Origin: Deltaproteobacteria bacterium GWA2_38_16
GTDB lineage: Bacteria; Bdellovibrionota; JACOXK01; 2-02-FULL-40-11
Direction: 5' to 3'
Assembly: GCA_001797335.1 (NCBI GenBank)
Contig: MGPE01000008.1
Span: 1 to 64,000, forward strand
DNA length: 64,000 nucleotides
The first letter of the stretch is position 1; each line of letters begins with the position of its first letter. The position numbers and the translations under genes were made by a program. The notes beneath the pieces are model-generated. The model was not told the DNA's origin. It did no database searches and saw only the letters and a program-made list of their open reading frames with translations. Positions 1 through 8,545 of the stretch are shown here, piece by piece.

Positions 1-671
1 CCATCTCCAAAAGCAACATCGGTGAGATGATCTATATTGTCTACTCTTCCGGTAGGAAGTCTCACGCCGGATTTTGTAGCAATGGTCCAAAGTTCTGTAT
101 TTAAGAGGCGATATTTTACGCCCAGTTCAATATCTCCCAATCCAATGGCATCCCAATTTTCAAACGGAGCATAGCCTTTACTGGAGGCATAGTCTTGAAC
201 AGATTGAAGCATGTTTTTGGCTGCTCCTCTGATTTCGGGACGTGAAGATGCCAAAGCATTGGGATCAGGGTTAAATTTTAAGTCAAATTTGCTTTGAGCA
301 GAAATAACGGGAACAATGGCTCCCACCGTTAAATCATTTGTAATTCCATATTCAATGGCGCCTCCTAACACTAAAGAAGAAATATTGAGGGAAGGAAGAA
401 ATTCTCCCAAAGAAGCAACACCGACAGGAGATTCCATTAAATTAGCCAAGTCATTACTTATTTTTCTAACTAAGGCAGAATCGGCTTTTTTCTCAAATTT
501 ATTGACCAAGCTTTTTTCTAATCCACTTTGGTCGAATTGAGTATTAAAACTAAAAGCATAAATGGGTTTTACTCGGGCTCTAAATCTTCCTGCGGGTAAT
601 GTTTGGCTCGTTTCAGCAAATACCGATGCTATAAATCCAAAAAAGATAAAGATGGTAAATAATTTTTTCAT
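1..671 (-). CDS. Outer-membrane beta-barrel protein, 3' end beyond window
   Basis: Partial gene that runs off the left edge. The visible ~223 residues begin with a signal peptide (MKKLFTIFIFFGFIASVFAE) and continue with alternating polar/hydrophobic stretches such as GAIEYGITNDLTVGAIVPV and LGDIELGVKYRLL. These are typical of transporter-like outer-membrane barrels of the phenol-degradation/MetA type. AAGGAG lies 7 bases before the ATG at 671; another ATG directly upstream at 674 is too close to it. The gene sits 46 bases downstream of the thioredoxin-like gene on the same strand and may be cotranscribed. A 7-bp inverted repeat (688-704) lies in the gap. Substrate unknown; it could equally be a structural barrel. 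Confidence 0.7.
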   Translation of the reverse strand, partial: MKKLFTIFIFFGFIASVFAETSQTLPAGRFRARVKPIYAFSFNTQFDQSGLEKSLVNKFEKKADSALVRKISNDLANLMESPVGVASLGEFLPSLNISSLVLGGAIEYGITNDLTVGAIVPVISAQSKFDLKFNPDPNALASSRPEIRGAAKNMLQSVQDYASSKGYAPFENWDAIGLGDIELGVKYRLLNTELWTIATKSGVRLPTGRVDNIDHLTDVAFGD

Positions 672-687
672 CATGTTTCTCCTTTTT

Positions 688-704
688 AAGCCTAACCTAG
701 GCTT
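688..704. repeat. Short inverted repeat upstream of the outer-membrane protein gene
   Basis: AAGCCTA, three bases, TAGGCTT: a perfect 7-bp stem just before the ribosome binding site of the outer-membrane protein gene. It has no T-tract in either direction, so it may be an mRNA processing hairpin or an operator rather than a terminator. Confidence 0.35.
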
Positions 705-720
705 TAGCGTTTCTGGCCCC

Positions 721-1230
721 TCAGCCAGCTTTAAACTCAGGTACATTATCACCCTGTTTAAGAATGTCAAAGGTGGGTTTTTGGGTTAATGAGGCAATTT
801 TTTGTGATAATTCCAAAAATTCATTTTTTAAAAATCCTACTCCGATAAATTGAATTTTTTTATCGGGGGTAATCAAAAAAATCGTGGGGACATTGGTCAA
901 GTGATATTGCTTGGAAACGGCATAATCAGCCGTGTCGCTGATCATGGGAAAAGTAATGCCGTACTGTTTAGAAAATTCTTTGGTTTCTGGATCTTGTCCA
1001 ATGCCAATGACTTGAAAGTTTTTTGAAGTATAGTGCTTATGAAGCTTTTCTAAAAAAGGATACGTAAATTGGCACGTAGGGCATGTTTTTTTATAAAAGG
1101 TTAAAAGAACAGGGCCCTTTTTTAATTCTTGAGAAAGTTCAAAATTTCCTAGCTTAAAATCAGGAGCACTCATACCAGGATTAAAATCAGTCATGGAGAA
1201 AAACATACTCAGATATTTTTTTAAAGACAA
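721..1230 (-). CDS. Thioredoxin-like (AhpC/TSA-Redoxin) protein
   Basis: Up to 169 residues with a thioredoxin fold of the peroxiredoxin/TlpA class. The sequence MSAPDFKLGNF opens the domain, and the redox motif CPTC sits in LLTFYKKTCPTCQFTYPF. The cis-proline region is LTNVPTIFLI. It probably reduces disulfides or peroxides. No signal peptide is evident, so a cytoplasmic location is likely. The longest frame starts at a TTG (1230) without a clear ribosome binding site. The ATG codons at 1206 or 1194 are plausible alternatives. The C-terminus ends GDNVPEFKAG, resembling the opening of a second redoxin domain, as though a following domain had been lost. Divergent from the dehydrogenase gene, about 30 bases away. 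Confidence 0.75.
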   Translation of the reverse strand: MSLKKYLSMFFSMTDFNPGMSAPDFKLGNFELSQELKKGPVLLTFYKKTCPTCQFTYPFLEKLHKHYTSKNFQVIGIGQDPETKEFSKQYGITFPMISDTADYAVSKQYHLTNVPTIFLITPDKKIQFIGVGFLKNEFLELSQKIASLTQKPTFDILKQGDNVPEFKAG

Positions 1231-1260
1231 GATTTTTTTCTTTTGTTATGGTTTTTCATC

Positions 1261-2283
1261 ATGAAAGCAGTGGTATTTCATCAGCACGGCGGGGCTGAAA
1301 ACTTAAAATACGAAGATGTTCAAGAACCCAAGCTTTTGGCGAATGATGTGTTGGTCAAAGTTAAAGCCTGTGCCATGAATCACTTGGACATTTGGGTAAG
1401 GGAAGGGTTGAGGCCCGTGTCTTTACCACATATTTTGGGCTCAGATATTTCTGGAGTGGTTGAAGCCGTTGGCAGCGATATTAAAGATGTAAAAACTGGA
1501 GGATCGGTTTTAGTTTCACCAGGGTTGAGTTGCGGTACCTGTGAAAAATGCCTTAGCGGGCAAGATAATTTGTGCCCAAGGTATACGATTATTGGAAAAG
1601 GAATATGGGGCGGGTATGCGCAGTATGTGAAAGTTCCCAGACAAAATCTTTTACCCTTTCCAAGAAAATTAAGTTTTGAAGAAGCGGCTTCGATGCCATT
1701 AACGTTTTTAACGGCTTGGCAAATGCTGGTGGTGAAGGCCAAAGTAAAGCCAGGTGACTGGGTGTTGGTCTTAGCCGCAGGCAGTGGAATTGGTGTGGCC
1801 TCTATTCAAATTGCCAAACTTTTTGGAGCCATAGTGATTGCAACGGCATCGCATGATTCTAAATTAAAAAAGGCCCAAGATCTGGGGGCTGATTTTACAA
1901 TTAACTACACAGAGAAAGATTTTTTTGAAGAAGTAAAAAAAATTACCCACGATCGTGGGGTAGACATTGTGGTGGAGCACACGGGGGCCGAAACGTGGGA
2001 AAAATCTGTTCGTTCTGCCAAATGGGGAGGAACCATTGTAACGTGCGGGGCGACGAGTGGAAATGAGGGAAAAACAGATTTAGCGCATGTGTATTTTCGC
2101 CAACTTCAGATTTTAGGATCTACCATGGGAACTAAAGGTTCTCTTTTTGAAATTATTCGTTTTATTGAACAGGGGAAACTGAAACCTGTAATTGATGAAG
2201 TGATCCCGCTCAAAGATGCCTGCAAGGGGCATGAAAAAATGTCTTCCCGCTCTCAGTTTGGCAAAATCGTCCTTGTTCCTTGA
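1261..2283 (+). CDS. Zinc-binding MDR-family dehydrogenase/quinone oxidoreductase
   Basis: 340 residues, normal length for the medium-chain dehydrogenase/reductase superfamily. GroES-like N-terminal domain with HILGSDISGVVEAVG; structural-zinc cysteines in CGTCEKCLSGQDNLC; nucleotide-binding loop AAGSGIGVASIQIAKLFGA around residue 180. It should catalyse NAD(P)H-dependent reduction or oxidation of an alcohol, aldehyde or enoyl substrate; which one cannot be read from sequence. The start MKAVVF at 1261 matches the family start, so an in-frame ATG 18 bases upstream is probably not used. The stop overlaps the next start (TGATG), implying translational coupling to the membrane protein gene. Confidence 0.85.
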   Translation: MKAVVFHQHGGAENLKYEDVQEPKLLANDVLVKVKACAMNHLDIWVREGLRPVSLPHILGSDISGVVEAVGSDIKDVKTGGSVLVSPGLSCGTCEKCLSGQDNLCPRYTIIGKGIWGGYAQYVKVPRQNLLPFPRKLSFEEAASMPLTFLTAWQMLVVKAKVKPGDWVLVLAAGSGIGVASIQIAKLFGAIVIATASHDSKLKKAQDLGADFTINYTEKDFFEEVKKITHDRGVDIVVEHTGAETWEKSVRSAKWGGTIVTCGATSGNEGKTDLAHVYFRQLQILGSTMGTKGSLFEIIRFIEQGKLKPVIDEVIPLKDACKGHEKMSSRSQFGKIVLVP

Positions 2284-3452
2284 TGAAGAAAAATTTAATT
2301 TATTTTTTTGTATTTATCGCGGCATCTATTTTTTATTTTTGGCATTATAGGCCCATTCACATTCATCCAGAAAGGGATGGCTATACCATGGGTGATTTTC
2401 AAATTCATTGGTATGGTGCTGAAAAAATAACTCAACTTCAAAATCCATATGCATTTCAAAACTATCAGGAATTTCGTGATACTTATTCTAATGCCCCTGT
2501 CTTTGCTTATGCCATTTCTCTACTGATGAATCCAAAGAAAGGTTTTGAATTTGCCATTAAAAGATGGGAGCACATGCATTATGTCTTTGTTATTTTGATT
2601 TTTGTTTTACTCTATTTCATTCTTAAAAAAAATTATCCTATGTTTTGTTCACGTAAGATTTTTTATCTCATTCCTTTGCTTTTTACTTTAAAATTTTTTA
2701 ATCGCACTCTTCATAATGGACAAATTGATATTTTTATTTTACTTCTTTTTTTAGGGGTTCTTTTTTTATTTTTACATAGGCAAAAATTTCTTTCCGGCGT
2801 TGTTCTTGGAATTGCACTTCTGATTAAAACACATATGATTCTTTATTTTTGTATTTATTTTTTATACAAAAGAGAATTTAAATTTATTTTAGGGATTATT
2901 CTTAGCTTTGTGGCCTTAAGCTTTCTTCCAGGGCTCACCTATGGGTTTGATCAAGCGCTCATTTGGATTCAACAATGGATATCTTTCTTAGTGATTCGAA
3001 GTCGGCATGATACGCTTTTTCTCAATGAAGAACAATCCATTGTGGGCCTATTTGAATACGTCCAAAACCTTATTTATCCCTATATCCCTGTACTCCATTA
3101 TATTTCAATGGCTTTGGGTTTAGTATATTTATTTATTTTTGATAAAAAACTAAGTGTTAAACTTTCCAATACAGAATCTTTTTTTATAGGTTTTAGTCTG
3201 TGTACGCTGGCTTCTTTAATTTTTCAAATGCATGTATTGAAAGGATATTTTTTATTTCAATTTATTCCTATTTTTGTTTGGCTTATGTATTTTTATCAGG
3301 GGGATATTCATTTTTTTAAATCTCCTAAAATAAGATATGGCTTTATCGCTCTTTGCCTCTTTACTCTCATTAACATTCCTCATGGTTTATTTTTATCTTC
3401 TGTAGCACTCAGTTTTCTTTATTTGCAATTGAGGTTCTCTCGTGTTGTTTAA
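2283..3452 (+). CDS. Multi-pass membrane protein, GT87/DUF2029-like glycosyltransferase
   Basis: About 389 residues, strongly hydrophobic with some nine or ten predicted membrane segments. The first loop carries GDFQIHWYGAEKITQLQNPY, which resembles the acidic D plus 'NPY' signature of GT87 (DUF2029) polyprenyl-phosphate-dependent mannosyltransferases. A later FFNRTLHNGQIDIFILLLF also fits the family. It would transfer a sugar from a lipid carrier on the outer face of the inner membrane. The ATG at 2283 overlaps the stop of the dehydrogenase gene; a TTG at 2280 is a less likely start. The 3' end overlaps the next gene by 11 bases. Family assignment is by motif resemblance only. Confidence 0.6.
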   Translation: MKKNLIYFFVFIAASIFYFWHYRPIHIHPERDGYTMGDFQIHWYGAEKITQLQNPYAFQNYQEFRDTYSNAPVFAYAISLLMNPKKGFEFAIKRWEHMHYVFVILIFVLLYFILKKNYPMFCSRKIFYLIPLLFTLKFFNRTLHNGQIDIFILLLFLGVLFLFLHRQKFLSGVVLGIALLIKTHMILYFCIYFLYKREFKFILGIILSFVALSFLPGLTYGFDQALIWIQQWISFLVIRSRHDTLFLNEEQSIVGLFEYVQNLIYPYIPVLHYISMALGLVYLFIFDKKLSVKLSNTESFFIGFSLCTLASLIFQMHVLKGYFLFQFIPIFVWLMYFYQGDIHFFKSPKIRYGFIALCLFTLINIPHGLFLSSVALSFLYLQLRFSRVV

Positions 3453-4068
3453 AGATAGAAAAGATGCAGGGCAAAAAATAGCTCAAAAGCTTTTAGAGTA
3501 TCAAGGGCAGCCAAATACATGGGTGTTGGGATTACCACGAGGAGGAGTAGTTGTGGCATCCGAAGTGGCTAAAGTTCTTCACCTTCCTTTAGATATTCTT
3601 GTGGTGCGAAAAATGGGGGCACCGCAGTGTCCAGAGTTTGCCATTGGAGCGGTCGATGAAAAAGGGCATGCGCTCTTTAATGAAGAAGCACTGGTAGATT
3701 TAGAGATTAGTGAAGCGTATAAAAAAGAAGTCTTAGAAAAAGAGAAAAAAGAAGCCCAGCATCGCTTAGAGCTCTATCGAAAAAATCGTCCTTCTTTAGA
3801 TTTAAAAAATAAAATTGTCATTCTGGTTGATGATGGGTTGGCTACGGGAGCAACCATGCGAGCAGCGGTTTATTCTGCCAAGGCGAAAAAAGCTAAAAAA
3901 ATAATTGTAGCTATTCCTGTTGCTGCGCAAAGTTCTTTAGAAAAATTAAAAGGGGAGGTCGATGAAATCATTTATTGCGAGGCTCCAGATTCCTTTGGAG
4001 CTGTGGGGAGCTTTTATGAGCACTTTGAGCAGACGACAGATGAAGAGGTGATGCAGTTATTGAAATAA
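3442..4068 (+). CDS. Phosphoribosyltransferase-family protein
   Basis: 208 residues. The PRPP-binding loop is VILVDDGLATGATMRAAV around residue 130. An N-terminal TWVLGLPRGGVVVASEVA and PLDILVVRKMGAP match the stand-alone phosphoribosyltransferase family often found near stress or dienelactone-hydrolase genes. The substrate base is unknown. The GTG start at 3442 is supported by TTGAGG seven bases upstream and overlaps the end of the GT87-like gene by 11 bases, so the two are probably cotranscribed. Cytoplasmic, with no extra domain. Confidence 0.8.
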   Translation: MLFKDRKDAGQKIAQKLLEYQGQPNTWVLGLPRGGVVVASEVAKVLHLPLDILVVRKMGAPQCPEFAIGAVDEKGHALFNEEALVDLEISEAYKKEVLEKEKKEAQHRLELYRKNRPSLDLKNKIVILVDDGLATGATMRAAVYSAKAKKAKKIIVAIPVAAQSSLEKLKGEVDEIIYCEAPDSFGAVGSFYEHFEQTTDEEVMQLLK

Positions 4069-4073
4069 TAGAT

Positions 4074-4202
4074 TCATTCTGCCCTTTTAAGTTTAAAAAG
4101 GTCATCTGGATTTGAGAAGGTATCTTCTCCTTCAATTTCAATATTGAAAGTAGGTGGAACACCAATAAACTCTATCACGGATTTCGACTCAAAAATAAGT
4201 TT
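4074..4202 (-). pseudogene. Remnant of an acyl carrier protein (C-terminal half)
   Basis: A 42-codon open stretch closed by TGA at 4074-4076 and preceded by an in-frame TGA at 4203-4205. It reads like the second half of an acyl carrier protein: FESKSVIEFIG resembles the phosphopantetheine region 'DSLSVIEFI', followed by TFNIEIEGEDTF and a C-terminal helix FKLKRAE. The serine is kept but the usual D-S-L is E-S-K. The N-terminal half is absent, because the space is taken by the 3' end of the neighbouring gene. No start codon with a ribosome binding site was found. Interpreted as a decayed fragment; the similarity is judged by eye. Confidence 0.4.
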
Positions 4203-4207
4203 TCATG

Positions 4208-5596
4208 TTAGTGTTTCTTTCCTTGAAAGAGATCGTTGGAATCTTGAATGACATGACGTCCCGTGCCATCTAGATGAATCCCTAATTTTATGGGTGTCTC
4301 AGGTTCAAAATGAAATTTGTTATGAAAAGAAAGAATAATAGCACGGCCATCTTTAAAATTTTTATACAATTGAGGCAATCCGAGTAATATTAAACTTAAT
4401 GTGTCTAAGGACGTCCAATCGTTAGAAGAAACATCTAGAGATACATTTTTTAAAGAGGCTCCTTCTTGGAATTCCAGTGAAACAAACCCCAAAGCTCCAA
4501 AGCTATCAGTTGTATGCTGACTTTCTTTGTCGATTTCATTTATATAGACATCTGCAATAAAAGTTCTATCTTTAACAGAAACTTCTACAAAATCTTTAAA
4601 GCTTACATTCTCCATATGAACTTGACTGCCTATGTAAGTTTTTGGAGGAAAAAGCCCTTTGTTGCGATGGAAAATTGCTAAAACAGAAGAAAAATGCGTG
4701 TTAGATATATAGGAATTCTCCCCCACTTTATTGATTCCATCAAGTTCTGAGTTAAGTATTATACTTTCTTTACCAATCGATGTTGCTCTCACAAAAGAAT
4801 TTAGAATAATAGCTCCTTGACCAATAGGGGAATGAATAATGTAACTTCCAATTCCTATAAATGCATCAGAAGCAACAGAAAGTGGGGGCTTGTACCTAAA
4901 AATATTCCCACCTCCATTGGGAAAAATCTCTCTGCTATACGCATCTGCTTTAGGGCTAATTTTAAATCCGAGTTCTTCAGCTCTTTGTCTTAATCGATAA
5001 ATAGCATCGATCTCATCTTGTGAAAGAGTGCGATATTGTCCCTGAAATTGTTCATTTTGAAGTGTTAACATCATTTGAAGAATGGAAATAAAGTCACTCA
5101 AGACATCATGTGATTCAGGAGAAAATGAATGTAATCTTTCATGGATGACCGCTAATGCTTGTTGTTTTAAATTAAGTTTTTTAAATAAAGATTCTTTAAA
5201 CCAGGTAATATTTCCTTGAGTGCATCCATAGGTAGCCACTTCTCCTGGAATGTCATCCTGTATAGTCATAGAATCATTGCAGGGGAGCTCTTCCGTATAG
5301 CGATATTCCACCTTATCTGAAAATATTTTTTTGTCCCAAAAAAATGTATTTTCATTAGCTAGAACTCCGTATCGCTCCAAAAGAGTTTGTATATGATGCA
5401 AATATACATTTAGTTCATTAGAAAAGGTCCACCTTTCTCCCACCTCAGGAGTATTAAATTTTTTTACAAAAGGATCTGCCAAAATTACTTCATTATCTCT
5501 TACAATCACCGATCCTCCACTTCCCACTTCTGTCCCCCCGGCGAGTGCAGCGCCTACATATAAAGTGAAAGCGAAAGTTAAAATAAATGTTTTCAT
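4208..5596 (-). CDS. Secreted protein with HExxH motif and a beta-helix-like region
   Basis: 462 residues with a clear signal peptide (TFAFTLYVGAALAGG). A glycine-rich start (GTEVGSGGSVIV) resembles secreted proteins of Bdellovibrio-like bacteria. Around residue 152 lies HERLH, an HExxH zinc pentapeptide, with a further histidine in SPESHD. From about residue 245 to 310, repeated short units (IGIGSYIIHSPIGQGAIILN, TSIGKESIILNSELD) look like a left-handed beta-helix. Function unknown; a periplasmic or extracellular metallopeptidase is possible. AAAGGAGG stands before the ATG. The start overlaps the end of the TIGR02147 regulator gene by 4 bases, so the two are translated together. Confidence 0.6.
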   Translation of the reverse strand: MKTFILTFAFTLYVGAALAGGTEVGSGGSVIVRDNEVILADPFVKKFNTPEVGERWTFSNELNVYLHHIQTLLERYGVLANENTFFWDKKIFSDKVEYRYTEELPCNDSMTIQDDIPGEVATYGCTQGNITWFKESLFKKLNLKQQALAVIHERLHSFSPESHDVLSDFISILQMMLTLQNEQFQGQYRTLSQDEIDAIYRLRQRAEELGFKISPKADAYSREIFPNGGGNIFRYKPPLSVASDAFIGIGSYIIHSPIGQGAIILNSFVRATSIGKESIILNSELDGINKVGENSYISNTHFSSVLAIFHRNKGLFPPKTYIGSQVHMENVSFKDFVEVSVKDRTFIADVYINEIDKESQHTTDSFGALGFVSLEFQEGASLKNVSLDVSSNDWTSLDTLSLILLGLPQLYKNFKDGRAIILSFHNKFHFEPETPIKLGIHLDGTGRHVIQDSNDLFQGKKH

Positions 5597-6426
5597 GCGT
5601 TTCCTCCTTTGGTTAATCTAAAACAGGTGAGTGCCACGTGATAAAGATGGTTTTTAGGACCTGTTCCTGTGGGACATGTCCCTAAGCTTTCGTTTAGAGA
5701 TTTTCTAAATTCGATAATTTTTTCTTTTACCATTTTAAATTCTTCTTCAGTCATGGCAATCGTTAAGCCCGAAGTCTCTCGGTGGTTCATGTCTTCATCG
5801 AGGGCTTCTTTGGCTTTATCCAACATTTGATAGTGAAAATGACGAATGGCTTTGGATCTCAACTCATCGCCAGAACTAATTTTAGGGGTGGTTTGATGTA
5901 ATTGATTATTTTTTCTTTCTAAAAATCCAAGTTTAATTAAAATTTCCAGTGCTTTTTTAATTTCAGTGGGTGTTAAATTGGCTTTGAGGCGACTATTAAT
6001 CCACTTAGGATCTTCTTTAAAATCAGAAAGTTCGACAAGTTCTCGAAGGGCTACTATGTACCATTTTGAAAAAAGATCAAATTTTTCAAACTCAATCTGT
6101 TTGGCAGAACTGGTTTTAGAAAGGTCTTTAAGCCTATTTCTATATTTGAGTTGCTCTTCACACGTATGCGCTTGGGTAAAGTAAACAAGGTTTTCAAAAA
6201 AATCTGCTTCTTTGGATTTTAATCCCAGCATGGTTGAAAAGGTGGGAATAGTTTTAGCAGATAAGTTTCTCTTTCCATCACACACGAGTTTAATATGGGC
6301 TTTAGATTTAATTTTTCCCTTTTGTGCGAGTTGAGCCAGACTCATTTTTTTAGAGTTTGAGTTTTTATGGGAAATAAAATCTTTGATGTATTTTCTGTAA
6401 TCTGTATATTCGTAAAGTGAATTCAT
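5593..6426 (-). CDS. TIGR02147-family regulator-like protein
   Basis: 277 residues. The N-terminus SLYEYTDYRKYIKDFISHKN, the segment MSLAQLAQKGKIKSKAHIKLVCDGKRNLS (helix-turn-helix-like) and the later FSKWYIVALRELVEL...FKEDPKWI match the TIGR02147 family, common in Fibrobacter and Bdellovibrio and believed to be DNA-binding regulators. The C-terminal third contains KIIEFRKSLNESLG, as in other members. It lies directly upstream of, and overlaps by 4 bases, the secreted HExxH protein gene, a frequent arrangement for this family. A TTGACT/TACATA promoter candidate (6438-6466) would give a leader of only about five bases. Confidence 0.75.
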   Translation of the reverse strand: MNSLYEYTDYRKYIKDFISHKNSNSKKMSLAQLAQKGKIKSKAHIKLVCDGKRNLSAKTIPTFSTMLGLKSKEADFFENLVYFTQAHTCEEQLKYRNRLKDLSKTSSAKQIEFEKFDLFSKWYIVALRELVELSDFKEDPKWINSRLKANLTPTEIKKALEILIKLGFLERKNNQLHQTTPKISSGDELRSKAIRHFHYQMLDKAKEALDEDMNHRETSGLTIAMTEEEFKMVKEKIIEFRKSLNESLGTCPTGTGPKNHLYHVALTCFRLTKGGNA

Positions 6427-6437
6427 AATGTGGGCTG

Positions 6438-6466
6438 TATGTAGCAGCGGGGAGGCGCTAAGTCAA
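6438..6466 (-). promoter_or_regulatory. Candidate sigma-70 promoter for the TIGR02147 operon
   Basis: On the minus strand TTGACT (6461-6466) and TACATA (6438-6443) are separated by 17 bases. Predicted transcription would begin near 6431, about five bases before the ATG at 6426. This would explain why no ribosome binding site is visible. Confidence 0.4.
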
Positions 6467-6486
6467 TAGGGCATCTAAAGATTTCA

Positions 6487-6500
6487 TTTACTTTTGTAAA
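6487..6500. repeat. Inverted repeat between divergent genes, possible operator
   Basis: TTTAC, four T, GTAAA: a small perfect palindrome midway between the TIGR02147 gene (leftward) and the arsenite transporter gene (rightward). Its position would suit a repressor site for either gene, but no consensus is recognised. Confidence 0.25.
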
Positions 6501-6527
6501 CGATTTTATGTGAAAGGAATTAGAGAT

Positions 6528-7622
6528 ATGCAAACCATTGTTCATGAAGAAAAAAAATTAAGTTTTTTTGAAAAATATTTAACGCTTTGGGTTGTGGGAT
6601 CGATTATTTTGGGAATTATATTGGGGAAAATTTACCCCCAAGCTGCTATTACTTTAGATAAAGTTTCTCTTTATCAAGTATCTTTGCCCATCTCACTGTG
6701 TCTTTTTTTTATGATGTATCCCATTATGGTCAAGATTGACTTTGCCCAAGTTATTCATGCCGGAAAGTCACTAAAACCTGTCCTTCTTACCTTGTTTATA
6801 AACTGGGGGATTAAACCCTTTACCATGTTTGCTATTGCCAGTTTATTTTTGGGAGGACTCTTTAAAGGAATGCTTCCAGGAGTGGAAATTATTAAAGGAG
6901 GTAGTGAGGTAGAATTATATAGATCTTATATTTCAGGGTGTATTTTACTGGGGATTGCTCCGTGTACGGCCATGGTGCTTATTTGGGGGCATCTGTCTAA
7001 AGGCAATGACGGGCACACGCTTATTATGGTCGCCATAAATTCCTTAATCATGTTATTTTTGTATGCACCTTTAGGAGGATGGCTTTTGGGAATCAATAAA
7101 ATGCCTATTCCTTGGCAAACCATTGTTTTATCTGTGCTGATTTACGTTGGATTGCCTTTGTTTTTTGGATATCACTCACGAAAATGGATCGTCAAAACGA
7201 GAGGTTTAAAATGGTTTGAAGAGAAATTTTTACATTTATTAACACCCATATCCATTGTGGCACTGCTTATTACGCTCGTACTTTTATTTTCATTCAAAGG
7301 AGAGCTCATTATCAATCAACCACAAATCATATTTTTAATTGCCATTCCACTCATTATACAAACGTGTTTTATATTTGCCCTCACCTATGTAATGGCAAAA
7401 TGGTTAAAGTTTTCTTATAGGGATGCTGCGCCTTCTGCTCTTATTGGAGCCAGCAATCATTTTGAAGTGGCCATTGCCACTTCAACCATTCTTTTCGGGT
7501 TATCTTCTGGGGCGTCTTTGGCAACAGTCGTTGGGGTGCTTATTGAAGTTCCTCTGATGCTTTTTTTAGTGAAAGTATGCTTAAAGACAAAGCATCATTT
7601 TGATAAAAAAGTTATCTCGTAA
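6528..7622 (+). CDS. acr3: ACR3-family arsenite efflux transporter
   Basis: 364 residues, about ten membrane segments, in the bile-acid/arsenite (BASS/ACR3) superfamily. The signature [16 protein letters not shown] contains the cysteine that is conserved in ACR3 arsenite pumps. The motif [16 protein letters not shown] near residue 310 is also diagnostic. It would export As(III) from the cytoplasm using the proton-motive force. The ATG at 6528 has AAAGGA ten bases upstream; an in-frame GTG at 6510 is a weaker start. No arsR or arsC was seen next to it, so it is either an orphan detoxification gene or part of a dispersed system. Confidence 0.88.
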   Translation: MQTIVHEEKKLSFFEKYLTLWVVGSIILGIILGKIYPQAAITLDKVSLYQVSLPISLCLFFMMYPIMVKIDFAQVIHAGKSLKPVLLTLFINWGIKPFTMFAIASLFLGGLFKGMLPGVEIIKGGSEVELYRSYISGCILLGIAPCTAMVLIWGHLSKGNDGHTLIMVAINSLIMLFLYAPLGGWLLGINKMPIPWQTIVLSVLIYVGLPLFFGYHSRKWIVKTRGLKWFEEKFLHLLTPISIVALLITLVLLFSFKGELIINQPQIIFLIAIPLIIQTCFIFALTYVMAKWLKFSYRDAAPSALIGASNHFEVAIATSTILFGLSSGASLATVVGVLIEVPLMLFLVKVCLKTKHHFDKKVIS

Positions 7623-7640
7623 AGCGTATTGAGTATCTGT

Positions 7641-7657
7641 ATGGCATTGTTATTGCT
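7641..7657 (+). promoter_or_regulatory. Candidate sigma-54 (-24/-12) promoter
   Basis: ATGGCATTGTTATTGCT carries TGGCA and TTGCT with the required spacing (GG to GC 12 bases). Transcription would start near 7668. That is just before the in-frame ATG at 7671 and 54 bases before the ATG at 7722 of the caspase-like protease gene. Confidence 0.5.
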
Positions 7658-7721
7658 TTGATTACGTTGTATGAAGGGCAGTGTGAATTTTTTAGCTCAT
7701 CATAAAGATATTGAGATACGA

Positions 7722-8534
7722 ATGTGCCAATTTGTGGCACTTTTGTATACGATTTTAACACTGTTTTCATCTGTGGGTTTTGCCAAAGAACCCGAAAAAA
7801 CCTACGCACTTTTGGTAAGAGGCAGTAATGAAGAGCGATTTAGGAATGATGAAAAATTGGCTTCCCAAGTGTTGATCGAAAAAGGAGTGCCCGAGTCTCA
7901 GATAACGGTTATAGGAACGGGATCCTCTTTAGAAGCTATTGAAACGGCAATTTCAGATATTGGGCAGAAAATTTCTCCAGATGGGCAGCTCTTCATTTAT
8001 TTAAATTCCCATGGAAGCAGAGATGGTTTTTTAGGGTTAAGCGGAGATGATTCTTATATGGTGTTTGACCAAAGTGACACGACCTTATCTTTTCCTACGC
8101 CCATTTCAGGGAGACTTCTGGATCGGTGGGTGAGTCACTCTATTTCTTCAACCGTAGAAATTATTCTTGTAGTTCAGGCGTGTAAAAGTGGAAATTTTAC
8201 ATCCACTTTTTTAAAGCCTAATAGAATGGTCATGACATCGGCAGCCAATAATAACAGTTCCTATGGATGCTATATTGAAGGAAAGCAGTGGTCCAGGTTT
8301 TCATATCAGTTTTTTTCAGCCTTAAAAGGGCAAAACCCTCAGGGAGAAAATATTCAGGCAGATATTGATCAAAATGGAATTGTGAGTTATAAGGAAGCCT
8401 ATCTTTGGGCCAAAGATAATGGGCCTTTAATTCCCCCAACAACGTTTGAAGAACTCATATTTGGGTATACCGATACCCCGCAATTTTCGGCCAGTGATAC
8501 TTCTATTGAAGAAGCGCTATTAGGCCATGAATGA
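7722..8534 (+). CDS. Secreted legumain/caspase-like (clan CD, C13-type) cysteine protease
   Basis: 270 residues from the ATG that opens a good signal peptide (MCQFVALLYTILTLFSSVGF). An ATG 51 bases upstream is in frame, but its extra residues are charged. The core matches clan CD peptidases: strand YALLVRGS, strand FIYLNSHGS with catalytic His97, and strand IILVVQACKSGNF with catalytic Cys154. Near the end DIDQNGIVSYKEAY looks like the calcium-binding or EF-hand-like segment seen in bacterial C13 proteins. It should cleave peptide bonds in the periplasm or outside the cell. A sigma-54-type promoter precedes it, and a small secreted protein gene follows. Confidence 0.75.
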   Translation: MCQFVALLYTILTLFSSVGFAKEPEKTYALLVRGSNEERFRNDEKLASQVLIEKGVPESQITVIGTGSSLEAIETAISDIGQKISPDGQLFIYLNSHGSRDGFLGLSGDDSYMVFDQSDTTLSFPTPISGRLLDRWVSHSISSTVEIILVVQACKSGNFTSTFLKPNRMVMTSAANNNSSYGCYIEGKQWSRFSYQFFSALKGQNPQGENIQADIDQNGIVSYKEAYLWAKDNGPLIPPTTFEELIFGYTDTPQFSASDTSIEEALLGHE

Positions 8535-8545
8535 AGGAGGATAGT

